A DNA stretch of 14,960 bases from Roseburia sp. (GTDB taxonomy: Bacteria; Bacillota; Clostridia; Lachnospirales; Lachnospiraceae). Below are positions 1-8,760 of the stretch, in pieces (the first letter of the stretch is position 1; each line of letters opens with the position of its first letter). The translations under genes and the position numbers were made by a program. The notes beneath the pieces are model-generated. The model made no database searches. It was not told the DNA's origin and was given only the letters and a program-made list of their open reading frames with translations. The stretch is taken from NCBI GenBank assembly GCA_030844625.1, contig JAUUNJ010000029.1, positions 1 through 14,960 of the forward strand. Reading direction: 5' to 3'.

Positions 1-249
1 CCGGTTACCGATGTTACAGAGTCAGTACAGTTATTAAAAAAACTTGCGGGTGGTGAATATGCCATTATATATGTTACGGAATCGCTGGCAGAAAAAATTT
101 CAGGCGAAATAGAAAAGTACAGAGAACAGGTTACTCCGGCAATTATTTTAATCCCCGGAGTGCAGGGGAATACAGGTGTCGGTGTTCAGAGCGTGAAAGA
201 CAGTGTTGAGCAGGCAATCGGCTCAGACATAGTTTTTGGAAATAAGTAA
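1..249 (+). CDS. atpF: V/A-type ATPase subunit F, 5' truncated
   Basis: Frame 1 is open from the window edge and ends in TAA at 247-249, leaving 82 C-terminal residues. The protein has a small alpha/beta pattern, with YAIIYVTESLAEKI in the middle and the strand AIILIPGVQGNTG followed by a closing helix (SVKDSVEQAI). The IPG segment after a hydrophobic strand is typical of subunit F (also called NtpG), which binds the central stalk subunit D of V/A-type ATPases in the cytoplasm and helps couple the A3B3 head to the rotor. Full-length family members are about 100-105 residues, so roughly 20 are missing. The next gene is subunit A, 56 bp downstream, which fits the usual F-A-B-D order. The symbol follows the V-type naming used in Firmicutes and is not the F-type b subunit. 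Confidence 0.9.
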   Translation, partial: PVTDVTESVQLLKKLAGGEYAIIYVTESLAEKISGEIEKYREQVTPAIILIPGVQGNTGVGVQSVKDSVEQAIGSDIVFGNK

Positions 250-305
250 ATTTTAAATAGAAAGTAATCCGAAAAAATCCGGAAAAACTGGAAAGGAAGA
301 ATGAC

Positions 306-2078
306 ATGGAATATAGCAAAGGCGTAATCAAAAAGGTAGCCGGACCACTGGTTGTAGCAGAAGGTATGCGGGATGCCAATATGTTCGACGTTGTCAGAGT
401 AAGTGAAAAGCATCTTATTGGTGAAATTATTGAAATGCATGAAGACAGAGCATCTGTGCAGGTATACGAGGAAACCGCCGGTCTTGGACCGGGTGAGCCG
501 GTTGTGTCAACAGGGGCACCTTTGTCGGTTGAACTGGGACCAGGGCTGATTGGAAGCATATATGATGGAATACAGAGACCTTTGGATGATATTATGAAAG
601 TTTCAGGAAACCTTTTAAATAGAGGTGTCCAGGTGCCATCACTGAAAAGGGAATTAAAATGGGAATTTGTCCCTACAGCAAAAGTGGGAGATATAGTAGA
701 GGCAGGAGATATTATCGGTACCGTAAAAGAAACTCCTGTTGTTACACAGAAGATTATGGTTCCATATGGAATCAAGGGGGAAATAACAAGCATAAATGCA
801 GGAACATATAATGTTACAGAAGTTGTGGCAAAAATAAAAACGGATGATGGAGAAAAGGAACTGACGCTGATGCAGAAGTGGCCGGTTCGTAAAGGTCGTC
901 CATATAAAGAAAAGAAAGCACCTAACAAACCACTTGTTACAGGCCAGAGAGTAGTTGATACCCTGTTCCCGATTGCAAGAGGTGGCGTTGCATCTGTTCC
1001 GGGACCTTTTGGGAGCGGAAAAACAGTAATTCAGCATCAGCTTGCAAAGTGGGCGGAGGCTGATATTGTTGTATACATTGGTTGTGGAGAACGTGGGAAC
1101 GAAATGACAGACGTTCTGAATGAATTTCCTGAATTAAAGGATCCAAAGACAGGACAGTCTTTAATGGAGCGAACGGTTTTGATTGCCAACACATCAGACA
1201 TGCCGGTTGCAGCAAGAGAGGCGTCTATTTATACAGGAATTACCATTGCAGAATATTTCAGGGACATGGGATATTCGGTGGCATTAATGGCAGATTCCAC
1301 ATCACGTTGGGCAGAGGCGTTGAGAGAAATGTCGGGACGACTTCAGGAAATGCCCGGTGAAGAAGGATATCCTGCATATCTTGGAAGTCGTCTGGCACAG
1401 TTTTATGAGCGTGCAGGAGACGTTATTACATTAGGAAAAGAAGGCAGAGAAGGAGCGCTGTCAGTAATTGGTGCCGTATCTCCTCCGGGCGGTGATATTT
1501 CAGAGCCGGTATCCCAGGCAACACTTCGTATTGTAAAAGTATTCTGGGGACTGGATTCCAATCTTGCATACAAGAGACATTTTCCGGCAATTAACTGGCT
1601 GACAAGCTATTCTCTTTATGTGGACAGCATTGGCGGATGGTTTAAGGAGAATGTGGATGAACGTTGGCTGGAACTGAGACAGCAGCTTATGAGACTGTTA
1701 CAGGAAGAGGCAGAATTAGAGGAAATTGTAAAGATGGTTGGTATGGATGCCCTGTCCGCGCCGGACAGACTTAAGATGGAGGCCAGCCGTTCTATAAGAG
1801 AGGATTATCTTCACCAGAATTCTTTCCATGAAGTGGATACTTATACGTCTCTGAGAAAACAATTGATGATGATGGAATTGGTTTTGGGATTTTATGACAA
1901 GTCAGCAGAGGCACTTAATGAGGGGGCTGATGTTGAGGAATTAATAAAGATGCCTGTTCGTGAGGCGATAGGTCGTTTCAAATATACCCATGAGGATAAT
2001 CTGGATCAGGAATTTGAAAGAATCAATCACCAGCTTGTACAGGAAATAGCAAATACACTACAAAAGGAGGAATTCTGA
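306..2078 (+). CDS. atpA: V/A-type ATPase catalytic subunit A
   Basis: This 590-residue protein has the normal length of subunit A (NtpA), the catalytic subunit of the cytoplasmic A3B3 head that hydrolyses or makes ATP. In order it shows the N-terminal beta-barrel (from [15 protein letters not shown]), the bulge region typical of A subunits (about 110-195), the P-loop GPFGSGKT at residues 233-240 (Lys239 and Thr240 bind the phosphates and Mg), the catalytic-glutamate motif GERGNE at 261-266 (Glu262), the Walker B region [15 protein letters not shown] near 327-341, and the helical C-terminal domain. All key residues are intact. An AAGGAAG ribosome site at 293-299 favours ATG 306 over the out-of-frame ATG at 301. 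Its stop lies one base before the start of subunit B, and the two subunits are needed in equal amounts. Whether the enzyme pumps Na+ or H+ cannot be judged because the ring subunit is outside the window. Confidence 0.98.
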   Translation: MEYSKGVIKKVAGPLVVAEGMRDANMFDVVRVSEKHLIGEIIEMHEDRASVQVYEETAGLGPGEPVVSTGAPLSVELGPGLIGSIYDGIQRPLDDIMKVSGNLLNRGVQVPSLKRELKWEFVPTAKVGDIVEAGDIIGTVKETPVVTQKIMVPYGIKGEITSINAGTYNVTEVVAKIKTDDGEKELTLMQKWPVRKGRPYKEKKAPNKPLVTGQRVVDTLFPIARGGVASVPGPFGSGKTVIQHQLAKWAEADIVVYIGCGERGNEMTDVLNEFPELKDPKTGQSLMERTVLIANTSDMPVAAREASIYTGITIAEYFRDMGYSVALMADSTSRWAEALREMSGRLQEMPGEEGYPAYLGSRLAQFYERAGDVITLGKEGREGALSVIGAVSPPGGDISEPVSQATLRIVKVFWGLDSNLAYKRHFPAINWLTSYSLYVDSIGGWFKENVDERWLELRQQLMRLLQEEAELEEIVKMVGMDALSAPDRLKMEASRSIREDYLHQNSFHEVDTYTSLRKQLMMMELVLGFYDKSAEALNEGADVEELIKMPVREAIGRFKYTHEDNLDQEFERINHQLVQEIANTLQKEEF

Positions 2079-2079
2079 T

Positions 2080-3453
2080 ATGCCAAAAGAATATAGAACG
2101 ATTCAGGAAGTAGCAGGTCCACTGATGCTGGTAAGAAATGTGGAAAATGTTACTTATGATGAATTAGGTGAAATAGAACTGGCAAACGGAGAAGTGCGAA
2201 GATGTAAAGTACTGGAAGTAGATGGCGGCAATGCACTTGTACAGTTGTTCGAGGATTCCACGGGTATTAATTTGTCAAACAGCAAAGTCCGTTTCCTTGG
2301 AAGAAGTATGGAACTTGGAGTATCCATGGATATGCTGGGAAGAGTATTTGACGGACTTGGTAATCCGATTGACAACGGACCAGAGATATTGCCGGAAGAA
2401 AGAAAAGATATAAATGGTGTGGCAATGAACCCTGCGGCAAGAAATTATCCTTCAGAGTTTATTCAGACAGGTATTTCGGCAATAGACGGACTGAACACAT
2501 TGGTAAGAGGGCAGAAACTTCCAATTTTTTCCGCTTCAGGTCTTCCGCATGCCAATTTGGCAGCCCAGATTGCAAAGCAGGCAAAGGTTCGAGGAACCGA
2601 TGATCCTTTTGCGGTAGTTTTTGCGGCAGTTGGTATTACATTTGAAGAATCTAACTTTTTTATAAACAGTTTTAAAGAGACAGGAGCCATTGACAGAACA
2701 GTATTATTTATTAATCTTGCAAATGACCCTGCTGTTGAGCGTATTGCAACTCCGCGTATGGCACTGACAGCAGCAGAATATCTTGCATTTGAGAAAGGAA
2801 TGCATGTACTTGTAATTCTTACGGATATTACCAATTATGCAGATGCCCTGAGAGAAGTTTCCGCTGCAAGAAAGGAAGTTCCGGGCAGACGCGGATATCC
2901 GGGATATATGTATACAGACCTGGCTACATTATATGAACGTGCAGGACGTCAGAGAGGCAAGGATGGCAGTATCACAATGATACCGATCCTCACAATGCCG
3001 GAAGATGATAAGACACATCCTATTCCTGACCTTACAGGTTATATTACGGAAGGTCAGATTATATTGAGCCGTGAACTCTACAGAAAGGGAGTTACTCCGC
3101 CAATCGACGTACTTCCATCTCTTTCCCGTCTGAAAGATAAGGGGATTGGTGAAGGAAAAACAAGAGCCGATCACAGCAATGTAATGAATCAGTTGTTCTC
3201 GGCATATGCCCGTGGTAAGGATGCCAAGGAATTAATGACGATTTTGGGTGAGGCAGCATTGTCAGATATCGACTTAATATATGCAAAATTTGCCGATGAA
3301 TTTGAAAAGGAATATGTTTCACAAGGATATGATGCAAACCGTTCTATTGAGGATACAATGAACATTGGATGGAAGCTTCTTTCTATGCTTCCAAAATCAG
3401 AACTGAAGCGTATTGATGACAAATTTTTGGAGGAATATTATATTAGTGAATAG
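2080..3453 (+). CDS. atpB: V/A-type ATPase regulatory subunit B
   Basis: This 457-residue protein is the non-catalytic nucleotide-binding partner (NtpB) of subunit A in the A3B3 head. It has the N-terminal barrel ([17 protein letters not shown]), the family sequence [12 protein letters not shown] (about 87-98), and a degenerate P-loop [13 protein letters not shown] at 151-163. The lost Lys in that loop marks B rather than A. The [20 protein letters not shown] stretch (about 267-286) lies at the A/B interface. The start has a near-perfect AAAGGAGG at 2063-2070, nine bases upstream, inside the end of the A gene, so the two are translationally close. The gene stops at TAG 3451-3453, exactly where an imperfect inverted repeat begins. 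Confidence 0.98.
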   Translation: MPKEYRTIQEVAGPLMLVRNVENVTYDELGEIELANGEVRRCKVLEVDGGNALVQLFEDSTGINLSNSKVRFLGRSMELGVSMDMLGRVFDGLGNPIDNGPEILPEERKDINGVAMNPAARNYPSEFIQTGISAIDGLNTLVRGQKLPIFSASGLPHANLAAQIAKQAKVRGTDDPFAVVFAAVGITFEESNFFINSFKETGAIDRTVLFINLANDPAVERIATPRMALTAAEYLAFEKGMHVLVILTDITNYADALREVSAARKEVPGRRGYPGYMYTDLATLYERAGRQRGKDGSITMIPILTMPEDDKTHPIPDLTGYITEGQIILSRELYRKGVTPPIDVLPSLSRLKDKGIGEGKTRADHSNVMNQLFSAYARGKDAKELMTILGEAALSDIDLIYAKFADEFEKEYVSQGYDANRSIEDTMNIGWKLLSMLPKSELKRIDDKFLEEYYISE

Positions 3454-3502
3454 TGAAGGGTGAAGAACAAAATGAAACTCTTAACCCTTAACCGCTCTCA
3501 CT
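3452..3502 (+). repeat. Imperfect inverted repeat between subunits B and D
   Basis: GGGTGAAGA at 3458-3466 pairs with TCTTAACCC at 3479-3487 (one mismatch, 12-nt loop). AGTGA at 3452-3456 can pair with TCACT at 3498-3502 across a bulge. The element overlaps the stop codon of subunit B and fills most of the 69-bp gap before subunit D. The adjoining bases are also built from AGTGAA/GTGAAG units, which suggests a small dispersed palindromic repeat, although only one copy is visible here. There is no T-run after it, so it is not a normal intrinsic terminator. It could protect or process the A-B message or reduce expression of D, but that is inference. Confidence 0.5.
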
Positions 3503-3522
3503 GTAACTGAAAGGAGCGCATT

Positions 3523-4164
3523 ATGGTAAATCCAACCAGAATGGAATTGACAAAACAGAAAAAGAAACTGGTTTCAGCTACCCGGGGTCATAAACTGTTA
3601 AAGGATAAGAGAGATGAACTGGTGCGTCAGTTTATGGACTTGATCAAGGAGAACATGGAACTTAGAGTAAAGGTGGAGAAAGAACTGAAAGCTGCAAATA
3701 TGGAGTTTGCCATAGCAAGAGCAGGAATGAGTGAAGAGGTTCTGAATACGGCTTTTATGGCTTCGAAAAAAACGCTGGAGGTGAAACAGGATTTTAAGAA
3801 TGTAATGAGTGTGGAAATTCCACAATTTCGTGTCAACGGTGATGTCAGCGGTAATGATATTTACTCCTATGGATATGCATTTACGGCAGGAGATTTAGAT
3901 GATGCGGTCTATTCTCTCAGTACAGTTTTTGAGGATATGCTGAAATTGGCTGAGGTAGAAAAATCTTGTCAGTTAATGGCATCTGAAATCGAGAAAACCC
4001 GAAGAAGAGTAAATGCATTAGAACATGTAATAATTCCTGAAGCTTTGGACAATATTAAATATATAACCATGAAACTGGACGAAAATGAGCGCAGTACCCA
4101 GATTCGTCTTATGAAGGTTAAAGATATGATGCTGGAAGAGGCAAGAGGCAAGAGAGAAGATTGA
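3523..4164 (+). CDS. atpD: V/A-type ATPase central stalk subunit D
   Basis: This 213-residue protein (usual length about 200-215) is subunit D (NtpD), the rotor shaft that forms the central stalk with subunit F inside the A3B3 head. The N-terminus carries the family pattern PTRMELTKQKKKL followed by RGHKLLKDKRDEL, which starts a long helix. A second long helix near the C-terminus (about 155-205, with RRVNALEHVIIP) completes the antiparallel coiled coil. The middle (about 95-140) is the smaller, more variable region. The ribosome site AAAGGAGC at 3510-3517 supports ATG 3523. It follows subunit B after a 69-bp gap holding a hairpin, whereas A and B are almost fused, so D may be made at a different level from A and B. 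Confidence 0.97.
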   Translation: MVNPTRMELTKQKKKLVSATRGHKLLKDKRDELVRQFMDLIKENMELRVKVEKELKAANMEFAIARAGMSEEVLNTAFMASKKTLEVKQDFKNVMSVEIPQFRVNGDVSGNDIYSYGYAFTAGDLDDAVYSLSTVFEDMLKLAEVEKSCQLMASEIEKTRRRVNALEHVIIPEALDNIKYITMKLDENERSTQIRLMKVKDMMLEEARGKRED

Positions 4165-4183
4165 AGGACAAAGAGGTATAAGT

Positions 4184-5176
4184 ATGAAAATATTATTTTA
4201 TGATACTAAGAAATATGACAAAGAATCTTTTGATAAAATTCTGCCAAAATACAAGAATATAGAAATTGAATATACGGAAAGTGATATATCTGTCAGAACA
4301 GCAAGATATGCATCCGGCTTTGATGCCATATGTGCATTTGTAAGTTCAGATTTAAGTAAAGAGGTTATTGAAATTCTTGCGAAAGAAGGTATAAAACTAA
4401 TTCTTATGAGATGTGCTGGATTTAATAACATTGATTTGAAGGCTGCGGAAAAAAATGGAATTACAATACTTAGAGTTCCGGGATATTCACCGGAAGCAGT
4501 GGCAGAGCACGCAATGGCACTGGCACTTGCAAGTAACCGCCATATCCATAAAGGATATATTAAAGTAAGAGAAAATAATTTTAGTCTGGTAGGACTTACA
4601 GGTTTAAACCTTCATCATAAAACAGCAGGAATTATCGGTACCGGTAAAATCGGTGCTGCAATGTGTAAAATATGCAATGGTTTTGGAATGAGAGTGATAG
4701 CATATGATATATATCAGAATCCTGATCTGGATTTTGTGGAATATGTAGATTTGGACACACTGTTGGAAGAAAGTGATTTGATCTCATTGCACTGTCCGCT
4801 GACGGATGATTCTTATCATATCATTAATTCAAAGACAATAAAGAAAATGAAGAATGGTGTGATTCTTGTCAATACCTCAAGAGGTGCACTCATTGACACA
4901 GAGGATCTGATAAAAGGAATCAGAACGCATAAGTTTCATAGTGTGGGGCTGGACGTTTATGAGGAGGAGACAGATAATGTTTTCGAAAACAGGGAAGACG
5001 ATATAATGCAGACTTCCATAACTTCCAGGCTGTTATCATTTCCGAATGTAATTGTCACATCCCATCAGGCGTTTCTGACGGTGGAAGCCTTAGAAGCAAT
5101 CAGTTATACAACCTTAGAAAATGCACAGAGTTATATTGAAGGACATATTATTGAGCCCAATATTGTAAAAGGATAA
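4184..5176 (+). CDS. ldhA: D-lactate dehydrogenase (LdhA type)
   Basis: This 330-residue NAD-dependent D-2-hydroxyacid dehydrogenase reduces pyruvate to D-lactate in the cytoplasm. It resembles Escherichia coli LdhA along its whole length as I remember that sequence, with RCAGFNN(I/V)DL at about 76-85, VPGYSPEAVAEHA at 98-110 and FSLVGLTG at 133-140. The Rossmann motif GTGKIG is at 152-157. The catalytic triad appears intact: Arg233 in NTSRGAL, Glu262 in the DVYEEE segment, and His294 in TSHQAF. It starts 19 bp after subunit D with a weak AGAGG at 4172-4176, so it is probably read through from the ATPase operon at a lower level. A strong terminator follows directly. A different 2-hydroxyacid substrate is possible, but the LdhA-specific segments make D-lactate the best call. 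It regenerates NAD+ in fermentation. Confidence 0.93.
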   Translation: MKILFYDTKKYDKESFDKILPKYKNIEIEYTESDISVRTARYASGFDAICAFVSSDLSKEVIEILAKEGIKLILMRCAGFNNIDLKAAEKNGITILRVPGYSPEAVAEHAMALALASNRHIHKGYIKVRENNFSLVGLTGLNLHHKTAGIIGTGKIGAAMCKICNGFGMRVIAYDIYQNPDLDFVEYVDLDTLLEESDLISLHCPLTDDSYHIINSKTIKKMKNGVILVNTSRGALIDTEDLIKGIRTHKFHSVGLDVYEEETDNVFENREDDIMQTSITSRLLSFPNVIVTSHQAFLTVEALEAISYTTLENAQSYIEGHIIEPNIVKG

Positions 5177-5180
5177 TAAG

Positions 5181-5215
5181 ATAAGAGTGAAAAATTTTTT
5201 TCACTCTTATTTTTT
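5181..5215 (+). terminator. Intrinsic terminator after ldhA
   Basis: A perfect 14-bp inverted repeat (ATAAGAGTGAAAAA at 5181-5194 and its complement at 5197-5210) is followed by a T-run to 5215. The central A/T pairs probably form the loop in RNA. It begins five bases after the ldhA stop and should end the ATPase-ldhA transcript. Confidence 0.9.
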
Positions 5216-5253
5216 ATAGAAAAAGATAATGTATATCATAAAATTATTTTTGC

Positions 5254-5280
5254 ACACCTGTTGACAAGGTGTTATTTTTT
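5254..5280 (+). terminator. Possible second small terminator or operator
   Basis: ACACCT at 5254-5259 and AGGTGT at 5267-5272 form a 6-bp stem around the 7-nt loop GTTGACA, followed by an A-interrupted T-run through 5280. It could back up the ldhA terminator. Because it lies about 40 bp upstream of the GH16 promoter, it could instead be a protein-binding dyad. The stem is short, so the call is weak. Confidence 0.35.
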
Positions 5281-5309
5281 TGTGTTAGGTTCGTTTTTTT
5301 TGCTGAGTG

Positions 5310-5338
5310 TTGAGAATAAAAAAATTATGTGATAATAT
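5310..5338 (+). promoter_or_regulatory. Probable sigma-A promoter of the GH16 gene
   Basis: The -35 TTGAGA is at 5310-5315 and the -10 TAATAT at 5333-5338, with a 17-bp spacer. TGA at 5330-5332, just before the -10, adds an extended -10 match. It lies downstream of the ldhA terminator and about 60 bp upstream of the GH16 start, leaving a short leader with AAGGAGG at 5387-5393. Confidence 0.65.
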
Positions 5339-5399
5339 CTGAGCGGTAAAAATATTATGGAAAGTTAGAGTTAAGAGAACAGTTATAAGGAGGAAGAAA

Positions 5400-6575
5400 A
5401 TGAAGAAAATAATTTTATTTGTTGCAACATTGACAGCCTCATTGTGTGTGAGCGTGAGTACTTTTGGAGCATTGTCGGTGCCTGAAACTATAAATATTTC
5501 AAATATGAAGTTACAATGGTCAGATGAATTTGATGGAACATCTTTAAATACTAATTACTGGACACCGGAGATTGGAAATGGTGACTGGGGATGGGGGAAT
5601 AATGAATTAGAGTATTACACAGGAAAAGAAGAAAATATAACAGTAAGCAATGGAACATTAAAAATTAATGCACTGTCAGAAAAAGTGGGAAATTATAATT
5701 ATACATCAGGTCGTATTAAAACGGCAGATAAGGTAGAAGTTGGATATGGTTATGTTGAAGCAAGAATCAAGCTTCCGTCAGTGAATGGAATCTGGCCGGC
5801 ATTTTGGATGTTGGGAGCAGGTGAACCTAAGGGATGGCCTTACTGTGGGGAAATAGACATTATGGAAGCATGGAATACATCAGACTTTGCCCAGAACTGT
5901 TTCCATTATGCAGATGCAAATGGCAAAGATAATTATAGTAATTCATACAGAGTAACTGGTCTTGGAAAGACTAACTGGCATACATATGGTGTTTATAAGA
6001 CAAAGGAAAAGTTAGTGTTTTATTATGATGGAAAAATTGCATCAAGGGTTATAGATATTACAAATCCCGAAATGACGGAAGCGCATAATAACTATTATAT
6101 TCTTTTAAATGTGGCGTGCGGTGGAAATCTTGCAAATAACATTGCGCCTAGTGCAGCAAGTCTTCCTGCATCAATGGAAGTGGACTATGTAAGATACTAT
6201 GTAGATAAAACTCCGGAAGAATTAGCAGCAGAAAAGACAACTGCAGATAAAAAAGAACAAGAGACAAAAAAGGTAACAACAGATAGTACAGCTCCAAAAA
6301 AAGCAAAGATTAAGTCATTAAAGAATATTAAAGGAAAAAAGATAAAACTTACCATAAAGAAAATATCAGGCGTAAAAGGATTTCAGATTCGTTACTGTGA
6401 TAATAAGAAATTTGACGGATATATCACAAAAAATACAGCGAAGAGAACAGTTACGATAAAGCATCTTAAGAAAAAAGAGACCTATTATGTAAAAGTTAAG
6501 GCATATAAAAAGATCAGCGGCAAAAAGACATATGGCCCATGGTCTAAAGTAAAAAAGGTAAAAATTAAAAAATAA
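5400..6575 (+). CDS. Secreted GH16 beta-1,3-glucanase (laminarinase type) with basic C-terminal module
   Basis: This 391-residue secreted enzyme begins with a signal peptide (KK then a hydrophobic core, cleavage probably near residue 23). A glycoside hydrolase family 16 domain spans about 36-268. Residues 63-73 read WGWGNNELEYY, the laminarinase-type substrate-cleft signature. The catalytic motif GEIDIMEAW places the nucleophile at Glu151 and the acid/base at Glu156, separated by Asp153. This ExDxxE spacing is the beta-bulge form found in laminarinases rather than the ExDxE form of lichenases. A Glu/Lys/Thr linker (269-298) leads to a very lysine-rich fibronectin-III-like module (about 299-391) that also ends the transglutaminase-fold protein downstream. 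The module probably holds the enzyme to the anionic cell wall or to glycans; this is inference. Likely substrates are laminarin, callose or mixed-linkage beta-glucans, which cannot be separated from sequence alone. The gene is transcribed alone, with its own promoter and terminator. Confidence 0.93.
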   Translation: MKKIILFVATLTASLCVSVSTFGALSVPETINISNMKLQWSDEFDGTSLNTNYWTPEIGNGDWGWGNNELEYYTGKEENITVSNGTLKINALSEKVGNYNYTSGRIKTADKVEVGYGYVEARIKLPSVNGIWPAFWMLGAGEPKGWPYCGEIDIMEAWNTSDFAQNCFHYADANGKDNYSNSYRVTGLGKTNWHTYGVYKTKEKLVFYYDGKIASRVIDITNPEMTEAHNNYYILLNVACGGNLANNIAPSAASLPASMEVDYVRYYVDKTPEELAAEKTTADKKEQETKKVTTDSTAPKKAKIKSLKNIKGKKIKLTIKKISGVKGFQIRYCDNKKFDGYITKNTAKRTVTIKHLKKKETYYVKVKAYKKISGKKTYGPWSKVKKVKIKK

Positions 6576-6607
6576 CAAAGCAGATTCCTAAAAATCCTAT
6601 AAACTTT

Positions 6608-6660
6608 ATACACCCTGAATATCAGATCAATAAAAACTGATATTTGGGGTGTATTAAATT
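6608..6660 (+). terminator. Terminator-like hairpin after the GH16 gene
   Basis: An 18-bp stem pairs 6608-6625 with 6637-6654 (two G-U wobbles at the centre) around an 11-nt loop. It lies 32 bp after the GH16 stop. The following bases (TAAATTTATA) are A/T-rich but not a clean T-run, so termination may be partial. Confidence 0.7.
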
Positions 6661-6746
6661 TATATGTGCAATTTTAAAAAATATTAAAAAGGATAATGTG
6701 CAGGTCGCATAACCATATCTGGCAAAAATAAGCATATTTCTGCTCG

Positions 6747-6775
6747 TTGCTAAGCATTGTTAAATATGTTAAAAT
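6747..6775 (+). promoter_or_regulatory. Probable promoter of the TPR-transglutaminase operon
   Basis: The -35 TTGCTA is at 6747-6752 and the -10 TAAAAT at 6770-6775, with a 17-bp spacer and an extended -10 TGT at 6767-6769. It is the best match between the GH16 hairpin and the TPR gene and leaves a leader of about 65 bases. The -35 matches the consensus at only four of six positions. Confidence 0.5.
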
Positions 6776-6848
6776 AAATACGGTAAAATGATCTGAAAAA
6801 ATGAAATCATAAGATTTGAAAAAGGAACAAGAGATATAGGAGATTATG

Positions 6849-8750
6849 ATGGAAGAAAATAAGAAGAAAGACGATATGCCGGTAAATGCTCCGGAGAAAA
6901 ATAATTCAGAGAACATAGTGGAAGAAAATAGGGAACAGACTGTTCAGACCGCAGAAAATAAAAATACAGAAGCAGATCAGACAGAAGATAAACGTTACAG
7001 AACATTAGTAAATCTGGAAGAAAATTTATGGACATATGGCAGTCCGGTTATTTTCCGGAGCGGTGTTTTGGAAAGGGATCAGATAAGCAACAAGAACAGA
7101 CTTACATTAAATTTTACCAACATTTATCCCAACAATATAAAGAATGTGGATGTGACGATTGTTGCCAGTGATGATGAGGGAAATGCAGAGGAACTGAATC
7201 ATCAGTATGTGGCACTGGGACAGAAATATCTTGCATGTAAAGGAACAACTGCCAGACTTCATATAAAAAATGAAAGGGCAAGAAATTTTGAGATAAAAGT
7301 TAATAGCGTTGAATTTGAGGATGGAAGCTATTGGGTGAAGAGAGATGCAATCTATGAAAGTGCCGGTGAAATAGAAGATATCGAAGCATTTGCAGAAGCG
7401 AAAGCCAAGGATTATGAAGATAATTATATTTCCGGGTCAGAGGCAGTGGCAAAAGATGATTCTACCGAGATTGGAAATGGAATAGAAATACTCAAGAGAA
7501 TAACATGGTACAAGGATACTTCTGAAATTTTAAAGGATGCAAAAAGAAAATATAAAATTGTTAAGCAGAATGAAGAGAGAAAGCAGGCAAGTGAGGACAG
7601 GCGTTTCAAGAGAAGGCAGGCAGTAAAGAAGAGATATATGATAGCCGGCGTTACAGTGGGGGTAATAATATTGATTGCCGTAATATCTGTAGTAGCTTTT
7701 TTTATTCCGAATGAAAAATATAAAGAGGCCAAGAAACTGTTAAAGAATGGCGAAACTGCTAAGGCGGCAGAAAGTTTTAAAAAATTAAACGGTTTTTTAA
7801 AGAGTGAAGGATATCTTGCCCAGTGTTACTACAATATAGGATTGAGTGCCCTGAATGAAGCTGATGAAAAGAAAGCTGCAGAGTATTTTAAGAAAAGCCA
7901 TGATGCAGATGAAGATTCTGATTATGGAGTAATGGCGGGAGCATTTTTGGATTATTATGCAGGAACAGAAGCTCTTGAAAAAGAAGATTATGAAAGTGCC
8001 TTGAAACTTTTCGAATCCAGCGTTAATGCCGCATCTGATTTCAATTTGATCAACAAAGCAGGTGCTGCTATGGCACAGGTGGCTTATCATCAGAAGCAGT
8101 ATGAGAAAGCATGGAATACCATTAAAAATGTTTATGCAAAAGACACAACTTATGAGTCACAGTATGGTGAATATGGATACGGTTATGCAAAATATCTTGT
8201 AGACGGCGGAAAGACAAAAGAGGGGATGGAAATATACAACACAATTTCCAAGTTTACAAAATCGGCAAATCTTAATGAAAGTGTTTATAAACAGGCAGTT
8301 AAACTGGGAGAGCAGGGAAAAATTGATGAGGCAATGAAGCTTCTTGATACAATTAAGAAAAGCTACAAGCCTGCCAACAAACTTTATGAGGCAATGTACG
8401 CATTTAATGATAAAGTTCAGTACTGGGTTGGAGTCTGGACACATAAGGGCACTGTTAATGGTGAGAAAAAAACATATAAAATCACAATCTCCAAAGTATT
8501 GTATAAAGGTGAAATGTGCCTGAGAATTGTGGATAAGAACAATGACTATCTTGGTTTTGATACAGTAATCAGCAGTAAGAACAGAGTGACCCAGATTTTA
8601 ATTGGAAGCTATCAGCTTCATTTTAAATTAAAAAAATTCCATGATCAGAAATTTACCTATACCTTGCAGGAAGGTAACAAGATGGTTAGAGAATTAAAAT
8701 ATGACGGACAAAAGTATACGACCAAGTATAAGAAGAAAGTAAAAAAATAA
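6849..8750 (+). CDS. Single-pass membrane TPR protein of unknown function
   Basis: I do not recognise a named family for the whole protein (633 residues from this start). There are two adjacent ATGs, at 6846 and 6849. AGGAG at 6838-6842 is only three bases from the first and six from the second, so 6849 is preferred. Residue numbers here count from 6846. Residues 1-50 are acidic and disordered. About 51-170 form a predicted beta-rich cytoplasmic domain. A charged, Lys/Arg-rich helix (about 215-263) leads to one transmembrane helix at about 265-287. The KKR just before that helix predicts a cytoplasmic N-terminus. Outside the membrane follow TPR-like helical hairpins (about 291-515, with repeated A...YF/LF and Y..A patterns) and a beta-rich C-terminal domain (about 525-634) with a lysine-rich end. 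It is first in a four-gene operon and sits 10 bp from the transglutaminase gene, so it may scaffold or sense something for that secreted partner. Confidence 0.9.
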   Translation: MEENKKKDDMPVNAPEKNNSENIVEENREQTVQTAENKNTEADQTEDKRYRTLVNLEENLWTYGSPVIFRSGVLERDQISNKNRLTLNFTNIYPNNIKNVDVTIVASDDEGNAEELNHQYVALGQKYLACKGTTARLHIKNERARNFEIKVNSVEFEDGSYWVKRDAIYESAGEIEDIEAFAEAKAKDYEDNYISGSEAVAKDDSTEIGNGIEILKRITWYKDTSEILKDAKRKYKIVKQNEERKQASEDRRFKRRQAVKKRYMIAGVTVGVIILIAVISVVAFFIPNEKYKEAKKLLKNGETAKAAESFKKLNGFLKSEGYLAQCYYNIGLSALNEADEKKAAEYFKKSHDADEDSDYGVMAGAFLDYYAGTEALEKEDYESALKLFESSVNAASDFNLINKAGAAMAQVAYHQKQYEKAWNTIKNVYAKDTTYESQYGEYGYGYAKYLVDGGKTKEGMEIYNTISKFTKSANLNESVYKQAVKLGEQGKIDEAMKLLDTIKKSYKPANKLYEAMYAFNDKVQYWVGVWTHKGTVNGEKKTYKITISKVLYKGEMCLRIVDKNNDYLGFDTVISSKNRVTQILIGSYQLHFKLKKFHDQKFTYTLQEGNKMVRELKYDGQKYTTKYKKKVKK

Positions 8751-8760
8751 AGGAGTTTGA

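Noticed and set aside
143..928. Long minus-strand open frame of 261 codons opposite subunits F and A
   Set aside because: It lies antisense to clear ATPase genes, has no ribosome site, and its composition is what the reverse of these codons would give.
2222..2413. Plus-strand open frame inside the subunit B gene
   Set aside because: It lies in another frame of a well-conserved ATPase gene and has no motif of its own.
5261..5266. Consensus TTGACA as a -35 box for the GH16 gene
   Set aside because: No acceptable -10 lies 16-18 bp downstream (the bases there read GTTAGG), and the hexamer falls inside the loop of a small dyad. The TTGAGA/TAATAT pair further downstream is better.
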